From NCBI RefSeq assembly GCF_958298935.1, contig NC_084940.1, positions 6,168,001-6,232,000 of the forward strand: a stretch of DNA of 64,000 bases, read 5' to 3'. Origin of the DNA: Phragmites australis (Eukaryota > Streptophyta > Magnoliopsida > Poales > Poaceae). This document shows positions 12,190-23,863 of this stretch, in pieces (positions within the stretch are counted from its first letter, which is position 1; the number at the start of each line of letters is the position of its first letter). The notes under the pieces are model-generated. The model made no database searches and was not told the DNA's origin. It saw nothing but the letters and a program-made list of their open reading frames with translations. The translations under genes were made by a program, and so were the position numbers.

Positions 12190-13760
12190 ATGGAGAACGT
12201 CTCGTTATTTTATACGGGAGGCTAATATCAATTTAGAACTGTCATCACATAGAGAGTACTGTTGAGCTATCTATTGATCTAGATGACCTAAAATCGCATG
12301 TTATGAGTATTTTATGTGTGAACCAACAGTCCTATAATATTGTCCTGAGGGTGTGCGGCCACCGTTTGTTCCAAATAGCTCAGTCGTTATCCAGACGTTG
12401 TTTGAGATGAGAAGGAACAATGCATGAACTTTGTACTCACGTAAGGCATTGGAGTAGAACTTTGAAATGGGGTGTACGTAAACATAGTGTCACGACTAGT
12501 GCAAAGTGATATAGTGACTAACATGGATGGATCAGGCCGGCATGTGATGCATGAAGATGAGGGATGATACATGGGGGAGGGCAGTTCCGGTACAGAGGGA
12601 GCTAGAATGGACCCTTCTGAGGTAGATGCAGGATTAATGGATGATGAAGCTGGTGGTAGTGGGGATAAAGAAGCTGTTGACAATAAGGACTCAGTGCATT
12701 ATCTCAGACCATAACAAGGACCTTCTGCATGAATTGGACATGTTGCATAACAGCACAAACCTCTCTATTGCATGGGCTGATATGGAGAGAAGGTGATGCA
12801 TATGAAACTTGGGCGCGAACCTATACGCAAGATGTCACAACAATGCTCTTGTAAAGAGGTTCAAAGGGTTGTCTTCAGAACCAGCAGACAAAGTTCAATG
12901 AGGTATGGAGAGAGTTAAATGACACTATACGCAAGATGATGGCAGAGCAGGAAGCATAGGAGAACCATCTGCGGACGCAAATGGTGGGAGGCCAAACTAT
13001 CGTTAGCCGTTCACGTGCTACGTTTAACCAGTGGATAGAGGTAAATTCGGCGGAGCGTTGGGCCCTAATCCATGACACTCACGGTGCCAGATTAGCACAT
13101 AATATTTTAATGATCGTATTTTACCATTTCTTATGCAAATATTCCTTCTAAACCATCATGGCAACGAATATAGTAGAGACATTCAACAATGTCCTAAAGG
13201 GTGTATGTGGCCTCCCATTGTGTGTCATCATTGAGCTCATATTCTATAGAATGACAGACTACTTTTGAGACCGTGGTATAGCTTCTATGGAGTGCAGCAT
13301 GCGGTTCGCACATAAGTTGGAGGAAATCATATCCAGAAAGAGGAACAATGCACACTTTCAACAGACTAGGATCTACTACCTGGCCAACAATGGATTCAAG
13401 GTCATGTGCCGCCGCAGGTATACTTCAGGTATAACGCGGGGGACACCGTGCAACAATGTCAAATTGGGCCTCACGAGGTGAAGTACACATGCAATAAGCC
13501 AAAATTGCACCATATCCGTACTCCCATGTTTTCGCCGCTTGCAGAGACATCGGTGGCAACGGCGGATCATAGTACGTATCACCGTACTTCACGATCGATG
13601 CATTGAGGAGTACATGACTTCCAGAGATGCATTCCTTCATCATCAAAAGCAGCTACAAAGCGATCAATGAACCTAAGTGGGTACCTTATCCCCGAGCACG
13701 ACGTAGGGATCCTGGAAGGCCTAGAGCCCCGAGGCTGCTAGGTGACATGTATACATCAGA
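12190..13760 (+). pseudogene. MuDR-type transposase remnant (C-terminal part with SWIM zinc finger)
   Basis: Conceptual translation with frame changes gives recognisable MuDR transposase C-terminal pieces. There is a segment resembling the pre-SWIM helix region near 12880-13080 (FNQWIEVNSAERWALIHDTH), then MATNIVETFNNVLKGV and RFAHKLEEII around 13160-13330. A SWIM-type C-x-C...C-x-H finger lies around 13485-13545, split by frame shifts. The family moves DNA by a DDE transposase; the upstream catalytic core is not seen here and seems to be deleted. Stops and indels are frequent, for example the TGA at 13266. It cannot encode an active protein. Confidence 0.75.
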
Positions 13761-13924
13761 TGTGTTGACATAGCCATGCTAATCGGGCTGGCGATCAGGG
13801 GTACCCTGTTAGTAGTTTCGCAACCAGCAAAGGAGCAGTGGAAGAGTTACATTCATAGCAGGTAATTATTTGTTATGTAATGCACTTCATATGTTCTAGT
13901 GCTATTCGTGCTTCATTGATCCTC

Positions 13925-15069
13925 TACATCTTATAGATTTGGTATGCAATATGACATGAAGGATGTTGACCTCTCCATGTCCTGGATTCATGGTCTGCCA
14001 CAGTTTGGTCCGTGCTCACTAGATGCGGACGATGATAGAGTTATATAGCTTTATGATGTGTACTTGTACATCCTACTATGAGGCATCATGTTCTGTAACA
14101 CGGCAGGTGATTATATCCCCTCTCATATTATATGGTTAGCAGGACAAGTTGTGTTACGTCCTTATGAGCCAACATCTTACAGTTAAGGACCTGTTGTGCT
14201 GGCTGCTACGTACAAAGAATTATATGCCGCAACCCAGTGGTCAAAGAAGAAGGGATTTGTTTCAGCCTGTCTACACCTCTTACAGCTATGGAGCTGGGAG
14301 TACCTCCCGGTTTGTCGACCTTGAGTGAGCAAGAGATAATATCCAGTACCCATGTTCAATGGCGTTATAGATGACATGATGCCTATGATTAGGTATCAGT
14401 GGATTCATACCAGGCTGAGATGGAGTCAGCAACAAGACCATGGTAACTACTCCCGTGTGATCAGTGATCTGGACATCCTCAGCACCGATATCGTGGAGTG
14501 GAATCCATGGCGTATGATATGAATGACCGAAATTACGATTGTTGGCTTCACCGCATCCTCTTATTTTGCGTGACTCAGACTTATGAATAACTAGATGATT
14601 CTTGTTGGTACATGAACAACGTGAAAGTATATTCTGCTAAGCGTGTGCAAAGATAGTTTGGGCACCGACAGTTGGTGCTAGTACCTCCTCCACGAGACGG
14701 TGGACTGACGCACGAGTAAGTGTTTTATTGTACGTGTATTATTAGCTTAGGTGATCCATATTAAGAAATTATAATTATTTATGTTACGTACAAGAGGAGC
14801 ACACAGGTGAATACAAGCATGTAGGATTAGTCATCCATTAATGCCGAGCACGTAAACAGATGGACGGAGTCAACCGCGGTGGATGTCATCGTTCCAGCTG
14901 GATAATACGACACATACTAGGAGTACATTTCGTAGTACCATTAGCGCACACGTGCCACCTTACTCAGCGGACTTGTAGAGCCGTCCCCTATGCCCTTCCT
15001 GAGGATCGTGCTCGCTTTCTTCATGTTATGGTAAATGATGCGGTACTTCTACCGATTTTCATTAGTTAA
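13925..15069 (+). pseudogene. Plant mobile domain (PMD) remnant within the MULE
   Basis: Broken plus-strand frames spell a plant mobile domain, the aminotransferase-like or 'phosphatase 7 long form'-like family. Visible pieces are GDYIPSHIIWLAG, then AATYKELYAATQWSKKKG, LHLLQLWSWEYLPVCRP, and further on IVEWNPWRM. Host proteins with this domain (MAIL1 and MAIN) act in genome maintenance and silencing, and PMD copies are also known inside plant MULEs and other transposons. Here it follows the transposase in the same orientation within one pair of TIRs, so it was probably part of the element when it moved. It carries several in-frame stops. Confidence 0.7.
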
Positions 15070-17640
15070 ACCTTTGTTTATTGACATGACCATCATCTTA
15101 TACAAATCGAAGTGGCGTATTAAATACATACGTATGCAGAGCAAGCTTGTGGGGAAACAAGTGGGTCATCAACGTGAATGGATCGGAACCCTCTCTGAGA
15201 CTACATGAGGACGAGAGGGTCTTGCTTGCTTTCCATGTTACGTGGTCTAAGTGGTTGTGCCCCGTGTTTGAGGGGGTACGACCTACCAGCCATGGACCTG
15301 TCTCGTGCCTCCCACAGCAAGTGCTCGTGAGAAACCTGTTCGGGCACAGTCGCGAGAGGCACATTTGGCTACGGAGTGCTGAAGCCGAGTGCACGAAGGC
15401 TCCTGAGTCCGAGTAGTATACACTGGGTTCACAGTCGCCGCAGTGGACATAGCCTCCTCACACTATGATGACATCTCCGCATATAGTATCGACTCATCAT
15501 GATGACGTCATTGACTGCACACAGTAGACACCTAACTAGAGCGACACACATGATTTTGACTAGGCTGCTACAACGCGGGCTGGCAGCTTTGGTGAGGTCC
15601 TAAGCGGTCAGTACCCCCAATATCCTGATGCACTTGGGGGTTCACAGTGGTACCAGTATGGTGAGCCTTCGGCACACCAGACTTCACCAAAGCATGTACT
15701 ACTGGCGTCCACACTTTCGCATAAAGATCCTTCATCATGGTATATACAGGACCGAGTTTACAGGTCTGAATACAATTGGTGGAGGTCCAATAGGGTAGGA
15801 CGATGACGATGATGAGTAATAGCACACGTGGCAGGGACCCGCGCAGGTCACTGGGATGAGAGCCACACACCCACCAGATGCTTACACTCCTGGAAATTAC
15901 GTGTGGCGTCGTCGTCGTTGAGTAGGTAGTGCACTTGTACTTGTTCATAACACATGTATTATTCACTTTATTATCGTAGTGATCTCTATTATATCTTACT
16001 CATTGTATTGTTAATATAATTACTTCTAATTTATTTAATATTTGTCAAATAATTATGACACATAACTTTATTTATTAAGCATTGTTACATATTAATTATG
16101 ATATTTATTAATTGTTCAATGTTTCTTAAATAATGATAGATTCGTGCTTTGGTGCACAACCAGAACGTTGCAGTCACGGAGTAATAAATCTATAGTGGGA
16201 TCTTCTAGTACATGTTTTCTATGAACACCTACAACGATCGATATAGCATTAAATGTCTCATTGTAGATTGTGCTTGGAGGAAATGATGATCCCTTCAAGG
16301 AGAACAACTTGGTCTAAGCTGTGTCTAAATTGTATGCAAGACGCTTCTGTTCCATGTTAACCACTCTGCTCCAACATGTAACCATCGACGATATTAGGGT
16401 CCTCTTGCACGAGCGACGTCAAATATATCTCAAGGTGTGCGAACTAGCCAACCATCCTTTTGTGCTAGATTTCTCTATGGGGCAAAGAAGGATGACGATG
16501 TTGTTCGACCAGTATACATTCCACATCCAGGTTCGTCATTTTCTATTTGGTCACCCTGCTTTTTTTTTCCATTGATTCGAATGCTCCTCTTTTGCGTTAG
16601 CTTTTCTCGAAAGATGCTGAGTTGATCAACAAAGAAATCTCAAACTTCTTGGTGATGTATATACTCTTCAATGGGGGTGTGATGTTGTGTTCGCGTAGAA
16701 GACGATGAAGATTAGTGAACCTAAGGGGTACAAGGGGGTCTTCTACTATTCAACTATAAACTAACGAGACCGATGAGGATGATGATTTCATGCCACCAAT
16801 GTCTCGATATTTTAGCAATAATATAAGAGAAGGTTCAAGGAACACTGCAAGAGGATGTTCACGCACCACATCGACATAGTGTACGATCAACAAGGAAATA
16901 GGATGTGCTCCTACTGTGATATATTAAGATGACGACGAGGACAACGATTTTCTGCCACAACGATCCCTCCTCTGAGGCCTCCATCTCTGGAAGACATTGA
17001 TGACCCTGAAGAAGGTGGTGGATTTGCTTCTACCCATCCTCATAACTTCAATCACCACCTCGGAGACGACAATTATTTTACCCTGATAGCATGGATTCGC
17101 ACAATTGGCATTCTTCCACTAGTTTACGTCGAACTTCCCACCATCATCTTAAGATGATATAGGTAATCAACAGCTATGCACTATGCATCTTGAGATCAAT
17201 TATACATGGAGGAATATTGCCACTACTATATTTTAAATTGTGCATGTTCAAACATGGCTAAGTGAATACATGATGAATTAGGAATTTTGAAATATACATT
17301 TAAATTAGCAAATAATTTTCAATTTTATCGAAAGTTGCCAATTGCTAAGATTAGGCTCAAACCATGACATATATTCATACCTATGTTTTGACTCAGCCTT
17401 TAGACAAAAAGTGACAACGCAACATAACTTTGACCATAAAATGACAACACATCTATCATGACTCTATCTTTAGACACAAAATGACCACATGACAGAGCTT
17501 CTAACATGAAACGACAACACACCTCTTTCTTTCTTTGTTGGCGGACGTTACGTGACGCAGCCGGTCCCAACATAAAATGACAAACACGAAGTGTTACGTG
17601 ACACAGCCGTTCCCGACATAAAATGGCAGCATCAAAGTGA
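15070..17640. other. Unassigned 3' interior of the degenerate MULE
   Basis: Positions 15140-15960 continue in short broken frames that look like the C-terminal tail of the transposase/PMD gene (Pro, Gln and Tyr-rich pieces) but carry no definable domain. Positions 16290-17110 carry a second broken plus-strand frame including 'IRVLLHERRQIYLKVCELAN' and acidic DDDF.PP repeats that I do not recognise. No intact coding frame is present. Confidence 0.4.
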
Positions 17641-17912
17641 CCGTAACCAGTCCCGGCCATATTCGGCACCGAATATACTTGATTTTCGGCACATGAGGTT
17701 CTGAATATGGTCCACAATGTTATATTCGGCACCTCGTGTGCCGAAAATGGTGGGACTGGTGTAGTTTTCGTAGTACGGTGTACCGAAAACCGGTTTTCGA
17801 TAAATGAGGTGCCAAATATGTATGCTAAAATTGTAAATACGCCGATATATTATCTATTTTAACAAATACGGTTATGTATGTTGTCTATTTTATATTTTTA
17901 CCCGTTAGGTCG

Positions 17913-20216
17913 AGTACTTGTACTCTCTGTACCAGTGCACTGGTGGTCTACCCAATAAATTTTTTTGGTGCCCCTAGTCTAACGTGACAAAAGATTTTGT
18001 GTTGGTGGTGCCTGCTACACTACGGCTAGCTCCGTTTAGAAAAGATAAACTTGACAGTTTTGTTGAGGTTTTTTCTTGTTTTTCAACGACATGTTAAATT
18101 ATGTGTTCATAATCAGCGAGGTTAAGATGTTAACTAGAACTAAACAAGCTAATTGGATCGCGTCTACTGAGCTGCCACGAGGGATGTTATTATAGGCATG
18201 GTACATGCAAGACATGATCTAAGGCCTAGCTGGGTCGAGGCCACAGCATGTCGTGCTGACATAGCCTGGCCTGGCTACGCCGCCGGGCTGCCCAGCCATT
18301 GTCGTGCCTTGTGTGGCACGAGCCGACATGGCACGGGCCGATCTTAAGTAGGTCGTGTCTAGGCCAAAGGCTCGGCACGTGAGTCGGCATGGCACGACCC
18401 GTTTGGCTAATGGGCTTAACCGAGCCGTGACTAAACGGGCCCGAATCATGCCGTATCAGGCAACCCATTTGGCCAAGTCTGATCAGAACGCTTTAAAACG
18501 CAAAAAGCGATCGAGTTGTCACCCTCAACACGAGATTATATTTCGAGCAAATTTTATTTTGTACCATATATTAGTGCAGTTGGTACACTTAGGATCATAT
18601 TTAACAATAGGTGTCACTTTGATCTATATATTTTACATTTATATTTTAGTTTGCACCATATATAAGGATTGGGACTTTGACTGTGCTCACATGACAACTA
18701 GTTCCATCCTTAGCTTCACGGATTCAACTGGGAGGGTGTATTGTTATTTCTAGCTCAATCTTTCTTTTTCTTGGTTCATTGTTCATTGCCTGCTTCCCAT
18801 TTAGCCTAAAGTTGCTAGAGTCACCTCTCCATATCTAGCCTTCAGAGTCCAAGTGCCACCACTCACAGACTTCTTTATCTACTTATATTTCTCACTGACG
18901 CTGTCACTTGGCACGACTGCTTCTATCCAAACATATCTACCTTGGTGTCGCCTCTTCTCAAGTCACCACCTGCACTGGTGCACCACCTCAGCCATATCTA
19001 CTTATCGTCAGACTGACACCTATCTCTGCAATGCTAGCGAATAGGTAATCAGAGGACCAGATTATATGTAGAATGTTGACTTGTTAGATGATCGACGGTG
19101 CCATAAACTTTCGATACCATCCTATGTGATATGGAGAGGTGGCTCTAGCACTTAAGACCAAAGGGAAAGCATGCAACAAAGAATGAATAAGAGGAAGAAA
19201 GTTTGATTTGGAAATAATAGTCTATCCTTCCAGATAAATACATAGAGTTGTGGTGAATGAAACTGCTGGTCACATGAGCACGATTAAAGATTGATTTCTT
19301 AAACACAATGTAAATTAAAATATTAATACCACATATATGGTTCAAAGTGAAAATTATTATCAAGTAGTTCAAAGTACACCAAATATACTGATACACGGTC
19401 CAAATGAAATTTACTCCAATAATTCCCTAGCTTTTGTTGCATTGTGTCTCTGTCAAGTGCTAGCTCCGCATGACCAGTTCCGCATCTGAGTAGGTGTGTG
19501 CAACTGAGAAACAGTCTAGGGCTAGGTGCATTAGCGCGTGATACGAAATGGTGATTTGCAGCTGGAGCTGGGGCGTGCACATCAGTTATCCTTTCCAGCT
19601 TTGCTACAATCTGCAGCGTGCCTCTCAAATTCAAGGTTGTTGTTGTACCCTTCCAGCTTGTAGCCGATTGATCTGATGATGCCTACTACTCCTACTATAC
19701 TTCAACAGAGAGAGAGACCCTTGGTACGCGAAAATGGTATAGGTCAGGTCGGACAGAAACATGCTGCCGCACACCCCTCCACTTGCAGGCTCGCCCCTTG
19801 CCGTCGTTCCTCCTCTCCCGCGTGCGCCTCCCACCAGAGCTCCACCGCCTCCTTCCTGCTCCGATGGCTGCTGCTCCCGCCGCTCTGGTAGCCGCGCGCC
19901 CCGTTCTGTGCTCCCAACCGCCAGCAGCTCCCTGGAACAATCGATTTTCAATCTTGGAACATTGATTTTCTTGTCTAGAACAATCAATCTGTATGCTTGG
20001 GACAATGATTTATTGGGTCGGTGCTCACAGTCACCGGAGGGGCACACGGCGGCGGCGTGAAGGGCAGCAGTGGTGGAGCGCGTCGGGGGCGAATGCAGAT
20101 GATGCGACGTCGGGCGACCTATAACCGGCACAGGCCCCCAATCAATCTGGCCCTGATATTTATCCCGACAAGAAAGAGGCCCATGCAATTGCCTAAGCCG
20201 AAATCAGTCCAAATGT
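17913..20216. other. Intergenic, repeat-derived, no recognised gene
   Basis: Positions 18219-18480 are rich in 'ggcacgacccg' and 'gggcccgaatc' motifs of the type seen in non-coding parts of grass hAT-like elements; I cannot fix its ends. Positions 18500-19620 are AT-rich and uninformative. Positions 19770-19930 are GC-rich and Pro/Ser-rich in translation. The longest open frame, 185 codons on the minus strand at 19631-20188, shows no domain and has low-complexity composition. Confidence 0.3.
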
Positions 20217-21060
20217 GAGTTTTTTATTTTTATATTTCTAACATTAATATTTAAATAAATAGACTTATCGTGATAATATTTACACAAATAGTACTTACTG
20301 TCCTCTGAAAGAGTTACAATCTGAAAACCGCCCTCTGAAACCGTCCTCTAAAAAAGTTATAACCCTTTCAGATGACGGTAATGATATGGTAGCGAAGCTT
20401 CTTACCACCTTCGGAGAGGATGCCTCCTGAGCCCGCTGGCCGTACCACCCATTATCGCCCTCTGAGAAGACAGGTAGGCACTCTTGGTGCACTCTTAGGA
20501 GACGGTTAGCCCCCGCACCCGCGTCGCCCCCACTTTCCACACATTATAAAATGGCTAAAAATTAGCCAAAATAGCAATTTAAATCCAGGAAAAAAGAAAG
20601 AGAGGAGGGAGAGGAGAGAGAGGTAGCGTGGCAAAGTCCTATTATTTTTTATCTGCAGATTTTTTATTCACCACCGGAAATCGAGATCCAAAATCTGCAG
20701 ATAAAAACAGTTGAGCTTTATCGCGCTACCTCCCTCTCCTCTCCTCCCTTTCCTCCCCCTCTCTTTTTTTTTCTGGATTTAAATTGCTATGTTAGCTGTT
20801 TTCCACCATTTATAGTGTGCAGACAGTGAGGGTGACGTGGGTGCGGGGGGGGGGGGGGGCTAACCGTCCTTAGAGAGGTCGACAAGGGGTTACCTGTCCT
20901 CTCAATAGCTCAATAGGTGGTAAGGAGCGGTATGGCCAACGGTCTTAGAGGTGGGGCCTACCCGCTCTCTTAGAGGACGGTAGATGACTATTTATATAAA
21001 TAGTGTCTAATAAATCTATTTATTTAAATATTAATGTTAGGAAATATTCCAATTGTAGTG
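20217..21060. mobile_element. CACTA-like foldback element
   Basis: The two ends are long imperfect inverted repeats. 'taacattaatatttaaataaatag' near 20240 is mirrored near 21020-21045, and the palindrome continues to a centre near 20670 ('ttatctgcagatttt' facing 'aaaatctgcagataa'). The right tip reads ...GTAGTG, the complement of CACTAC, and copies of 'ccgtcctcta' and 'ccctctgaaa' recur near the ends like CACTA subterminal repeats. The left tip is altered and no 3-bp duplication is certain. A run of 15 G lies at 20845-20859. No coding sequence is present. Confidence 0.55.
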
Positions 21061-22887
21061 CAAGTGTGGAGCACAGCCCAGTCCAACTTCTGCCTAGTGC
21101 CTGCCTCTGCAGCCCAGAACACCGAAGGCCAGCCGCGGGCCGCTAAAAGCCTGCATGCTTTATCGGCCTTGGTTGGCTGCCTGTAATGTATGCTTCTCAG
21201 TCAGGCCTACTCATCGCACGAATCATGAATTCGTGACTGGGTTCTGGAGATGCAAAATGCTTTTCTCGAGCTATCACGTGATGATTGTATGTACTACCAG
21301 CTGTTTTAAGTATAATCAGTAGACTTGAGGTGAAATTAAGGTGGGATAAGATAAATTCTTGATCTTAATAAGACTAGCATCAGTGTTACCTGAACAACAC
21401 TTGAATTTAGGTGTACGATTCAACAAAAAATTGAATAAAAAATATAACTCAAAATCTGATACAAACATCGGAATCCAACTCGAATTTAAAGTGTGTAGAT
21501 AACACTTCGACTGGTTGAGCTTGAAGGCAACCAAACTACCCGGACTGTATCAACAAGCCCATGGATCCATCGAGTTGTAACCTTTATCCCAAATGTTTTA
21601 CATGAACCGTGGTGTCTTACCGGTTGGACTACTAATTTTGCACATCCAAAGGTGCTTAAACAAATTCGCGTTCATAAGAAAGGTGATTGATATTTTTTTC
21701 GCATTACAAGTGGCCACTGCTTCGTCGATAACCACCACCATGCTTTCAACACATACCACTCTGTTTGTTAAGGGAGCCCCCCGTCCGAAAAGCGGAGGAC
21801 TTTCCCATCCCCGTTCCAAGTTACAACACGGCCGCTGGCACCTCACGTGTAAGTAACCCCGCGCTATCATGGTAGGGATGATGAGGAGCAACGCAGCTAA
21901 GCCGCGGGGGGCACAGCGCCTGCCCCAGAGAGATCGCCTCGGCTTTGATTGAACCATTAAAATCCCCCCGTGTTGCACTTGCAGCAGGCTTTAGCGGGTG
22001 GGGTAAAGACGAGAGGAAAAGAGAGCTTCTTTTGATGGAGCAGAATGAAAAGAAGAGAAGCGAACAAAAGGAGGGAAAGCCCTGCCCCTGCAGATCCTGT
22101 ACCGCCTCATGTGTGTGCGCAGATGGTACAAGCGTGGACGGACGGGCGGGCGGACGGATGGACGCGGGGGCTTGGCGGTGGTGAGTGAGTGGCATGTGAT
22201 GGGCGACAGCTTTTGTTCGATCGCGCCCCCACGGATGAGATGACCCCTCCCTGCGTTGAAGATGTCTGTTGAAAAAAATGGGGGTTCAAAGTTGCAAACG
22301 TCGTCTGCCTCGACGGTTCTTCCCCTCTGCTTCGGTGTGCTTTTCTCACCGGCTCTGAATATGCCACCGACCACCGCTCTGCCAAAGTGCAGATGAGGTG
22401 AACAGCTTTGAGGCAGGCAGAATCATGGATGATCTAGGTGTAGTCACAGAGCAAGAGACTGTTCGGTAGAGCTGTAAATCACAGAGCAATGATCTAGGTG
22501 TAGTCACAGATTACGTGGTTGAATGTGATTATTTAATGATTTTTAAGATAAACTTTATAAAAAAAATGATTTTGTGAGTGAAGTGAATTAGTAGAAATTT
22601 TTAACTCTCCATATCTAGCTAATTTCAGAAAATCACTCCTATGAAATCAATCTGAAAGCTGAAAACTGCAAATTAATATTTCACGAGTTTTCACTAATTT
22701 TACTATGAAAACTCAACAAAACAAGCTTTAAATGAAGTTCTCAATTCATAGAGTCACAGTCAATGAGGCAGGTGAAGAATACGTGGAACACAAGGTCATA
22801 ACACTCCGTATCTTTGTTGTAGCTATATTGTTTTGTACCGATCACTTGACCACTTCAGTTGCCCCCTCAAGCAATAATTAGCATACA
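21061..22887. other. Intergenic, contains a MITE-like segment
   Basis: Positions 22454-22735 resemble a non-autonomous element bounded by 'ctgttcggtagagct' and an inverse-facing 'aactcaacaaaacaag'. The phrase 'atgatctaggtgtagtcacaga' occurs twice in tandem (from 22430 and 22486). Positions 21590-22385 have several overlapping open frames on both strands (up to 127 codons), none with a recognisable domain. No gene can be supported. Confidence 0.35.
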
Positions 22888-22902
22888 GGTCCATTCTTAT
22901 GA

Positions 22903-23848
22903 ATGGCCAATCGCAACTCTTCTTCCCTTCCTCATCTAAAGTAAAGAGCCAGGCGAAATAGCGGCGATATTTGATCCGGCATCGATCTGATCGGTTCCTC
23001 TCCCCTCCAGAGGCCTCTCTGGCACTGGAGGTGGAGGGGGATTGGGATCTCGGCAGCCGGTGTGTATACTCCTAGCTAGCAGTAGTTCTAGGTAGGTAGC
23101 TATAAGTTTCCTCTCGAAGTCAAGTTTTTAAGCGGATTTTGTTTTCTCTTGAGCTTCTCCGGCGCGGTCGTCTGTGGCGGCATGTCCTTTGGAGCTCGGG
23201 TAAGGATCAGGTTGTTCTTCCTTGCAAAAGGGATGGCGACCTTCCTCCTATCTAGTGTAGGATTAGGTAGGTTAGGGTTAGGAATCCCCACAACGATGAT
23301 GTCGGTTGGGGTATTTTGCTTCCATCAGCTTCTCTGACGATGGTGGTGGTGACGACGTCTTCTTCAGCGATACGTGAGGGAGGTTTGTTCTACTCTACCT
23401 TTTGACGGAAGGGATGGAGCTTTGGTTTTGTCCCTGTTTGTGGGTTGTTCTTTCGGATCGATGGCTTCACCAGCGGTAGCAGACTTCATTTCTAGGTAGC
23501 TGGTCTCGTTGTGGACGGCTGCCGCGGATCTTTCTTTCCTCAATCAACTCTGGTGTGGTGGTTGTCGTTGTTCTTTGAACGAGTTAGATGGTTTCCGAGG
23601 GGACTCAGGAGGCTCGGTCATGCGGCGAAAACTCTACCTTGCACTAGAGGTGACTGGTTGGACTTCATTCAGGCTCCAGTGGACGGCATGCGGCGACGAG
23701 TGTCGGAGGCCGGACGTCAAGAAGATGGCAAAGAGGACCTTGGTGTGCCTTCTTGTATTTTCTTCCCGTTTCAGGGTCCTTGCTGCAAAGGGGTTGTACT
23801 GTGCTGTGTTTTTAATATATTCCAGCCCTTTTCGCTAAAAAAAAAGGG
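22903..23848 (+). mobile_element. Poly(A)-tailed non-LTR retroposon with target-site duplication
   Basis: A segment of about 0.95 kb ends in a short A-run (23837-23845). It is flanked by GGTCCATTCTTATGA (22888-22902) and GGTCCATTCTTGTGA (23849-23863), a 15-bp direct repeat with one mismatch. This is the signature of target-primed reverse transcription (LINE, SINE or processed copy). The two overlapping open frames near 23510-23876 do not resemble reverse transcriptase, so this is a 5'-truncated or non-autonomous copy, or a retrocopied transcript I do not recognise. Confidence 0.7.
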
Positions 23849-23863
23849 GGTCCATTCTTGTGA

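Larger units (their letters stand above)
11258..17903 (+). mobile_element. Degenerate Mutator-like element with MuDR transposase and plant-mobile-domain remnants
   Basis: Inverted terminal sequences at 11258 to about 11510 and about 17640-17903 share a common layout: 'agacaa' near the tip, then 'gtatttacaattttagcat', 'ccgaaaaccg'-like and 'attttcggcacacgag' blocks. The flanking 9-mers GTTAGGCTG (11249-11257) and GTTAGGTCG (17904-17912) match at 7 of 9 positions, consistent with a decayed 9-bp Mutator target duplication. The 6.6-kb interior holds broken reading frames for a MuDR transposase C-terminus and a plant mobile domain on the plus strand, plus an unrecognised downstream segment. Many stops and frame changes show that it is dead. 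Confidence 0.75.

Noticed and set aside
19631..20188. Minus-strand open frame of 185 codons
   Set aside because: It is a Gly/Arg/Ser-rich low-complexity translation with no motif, and overlapping frames are similar.
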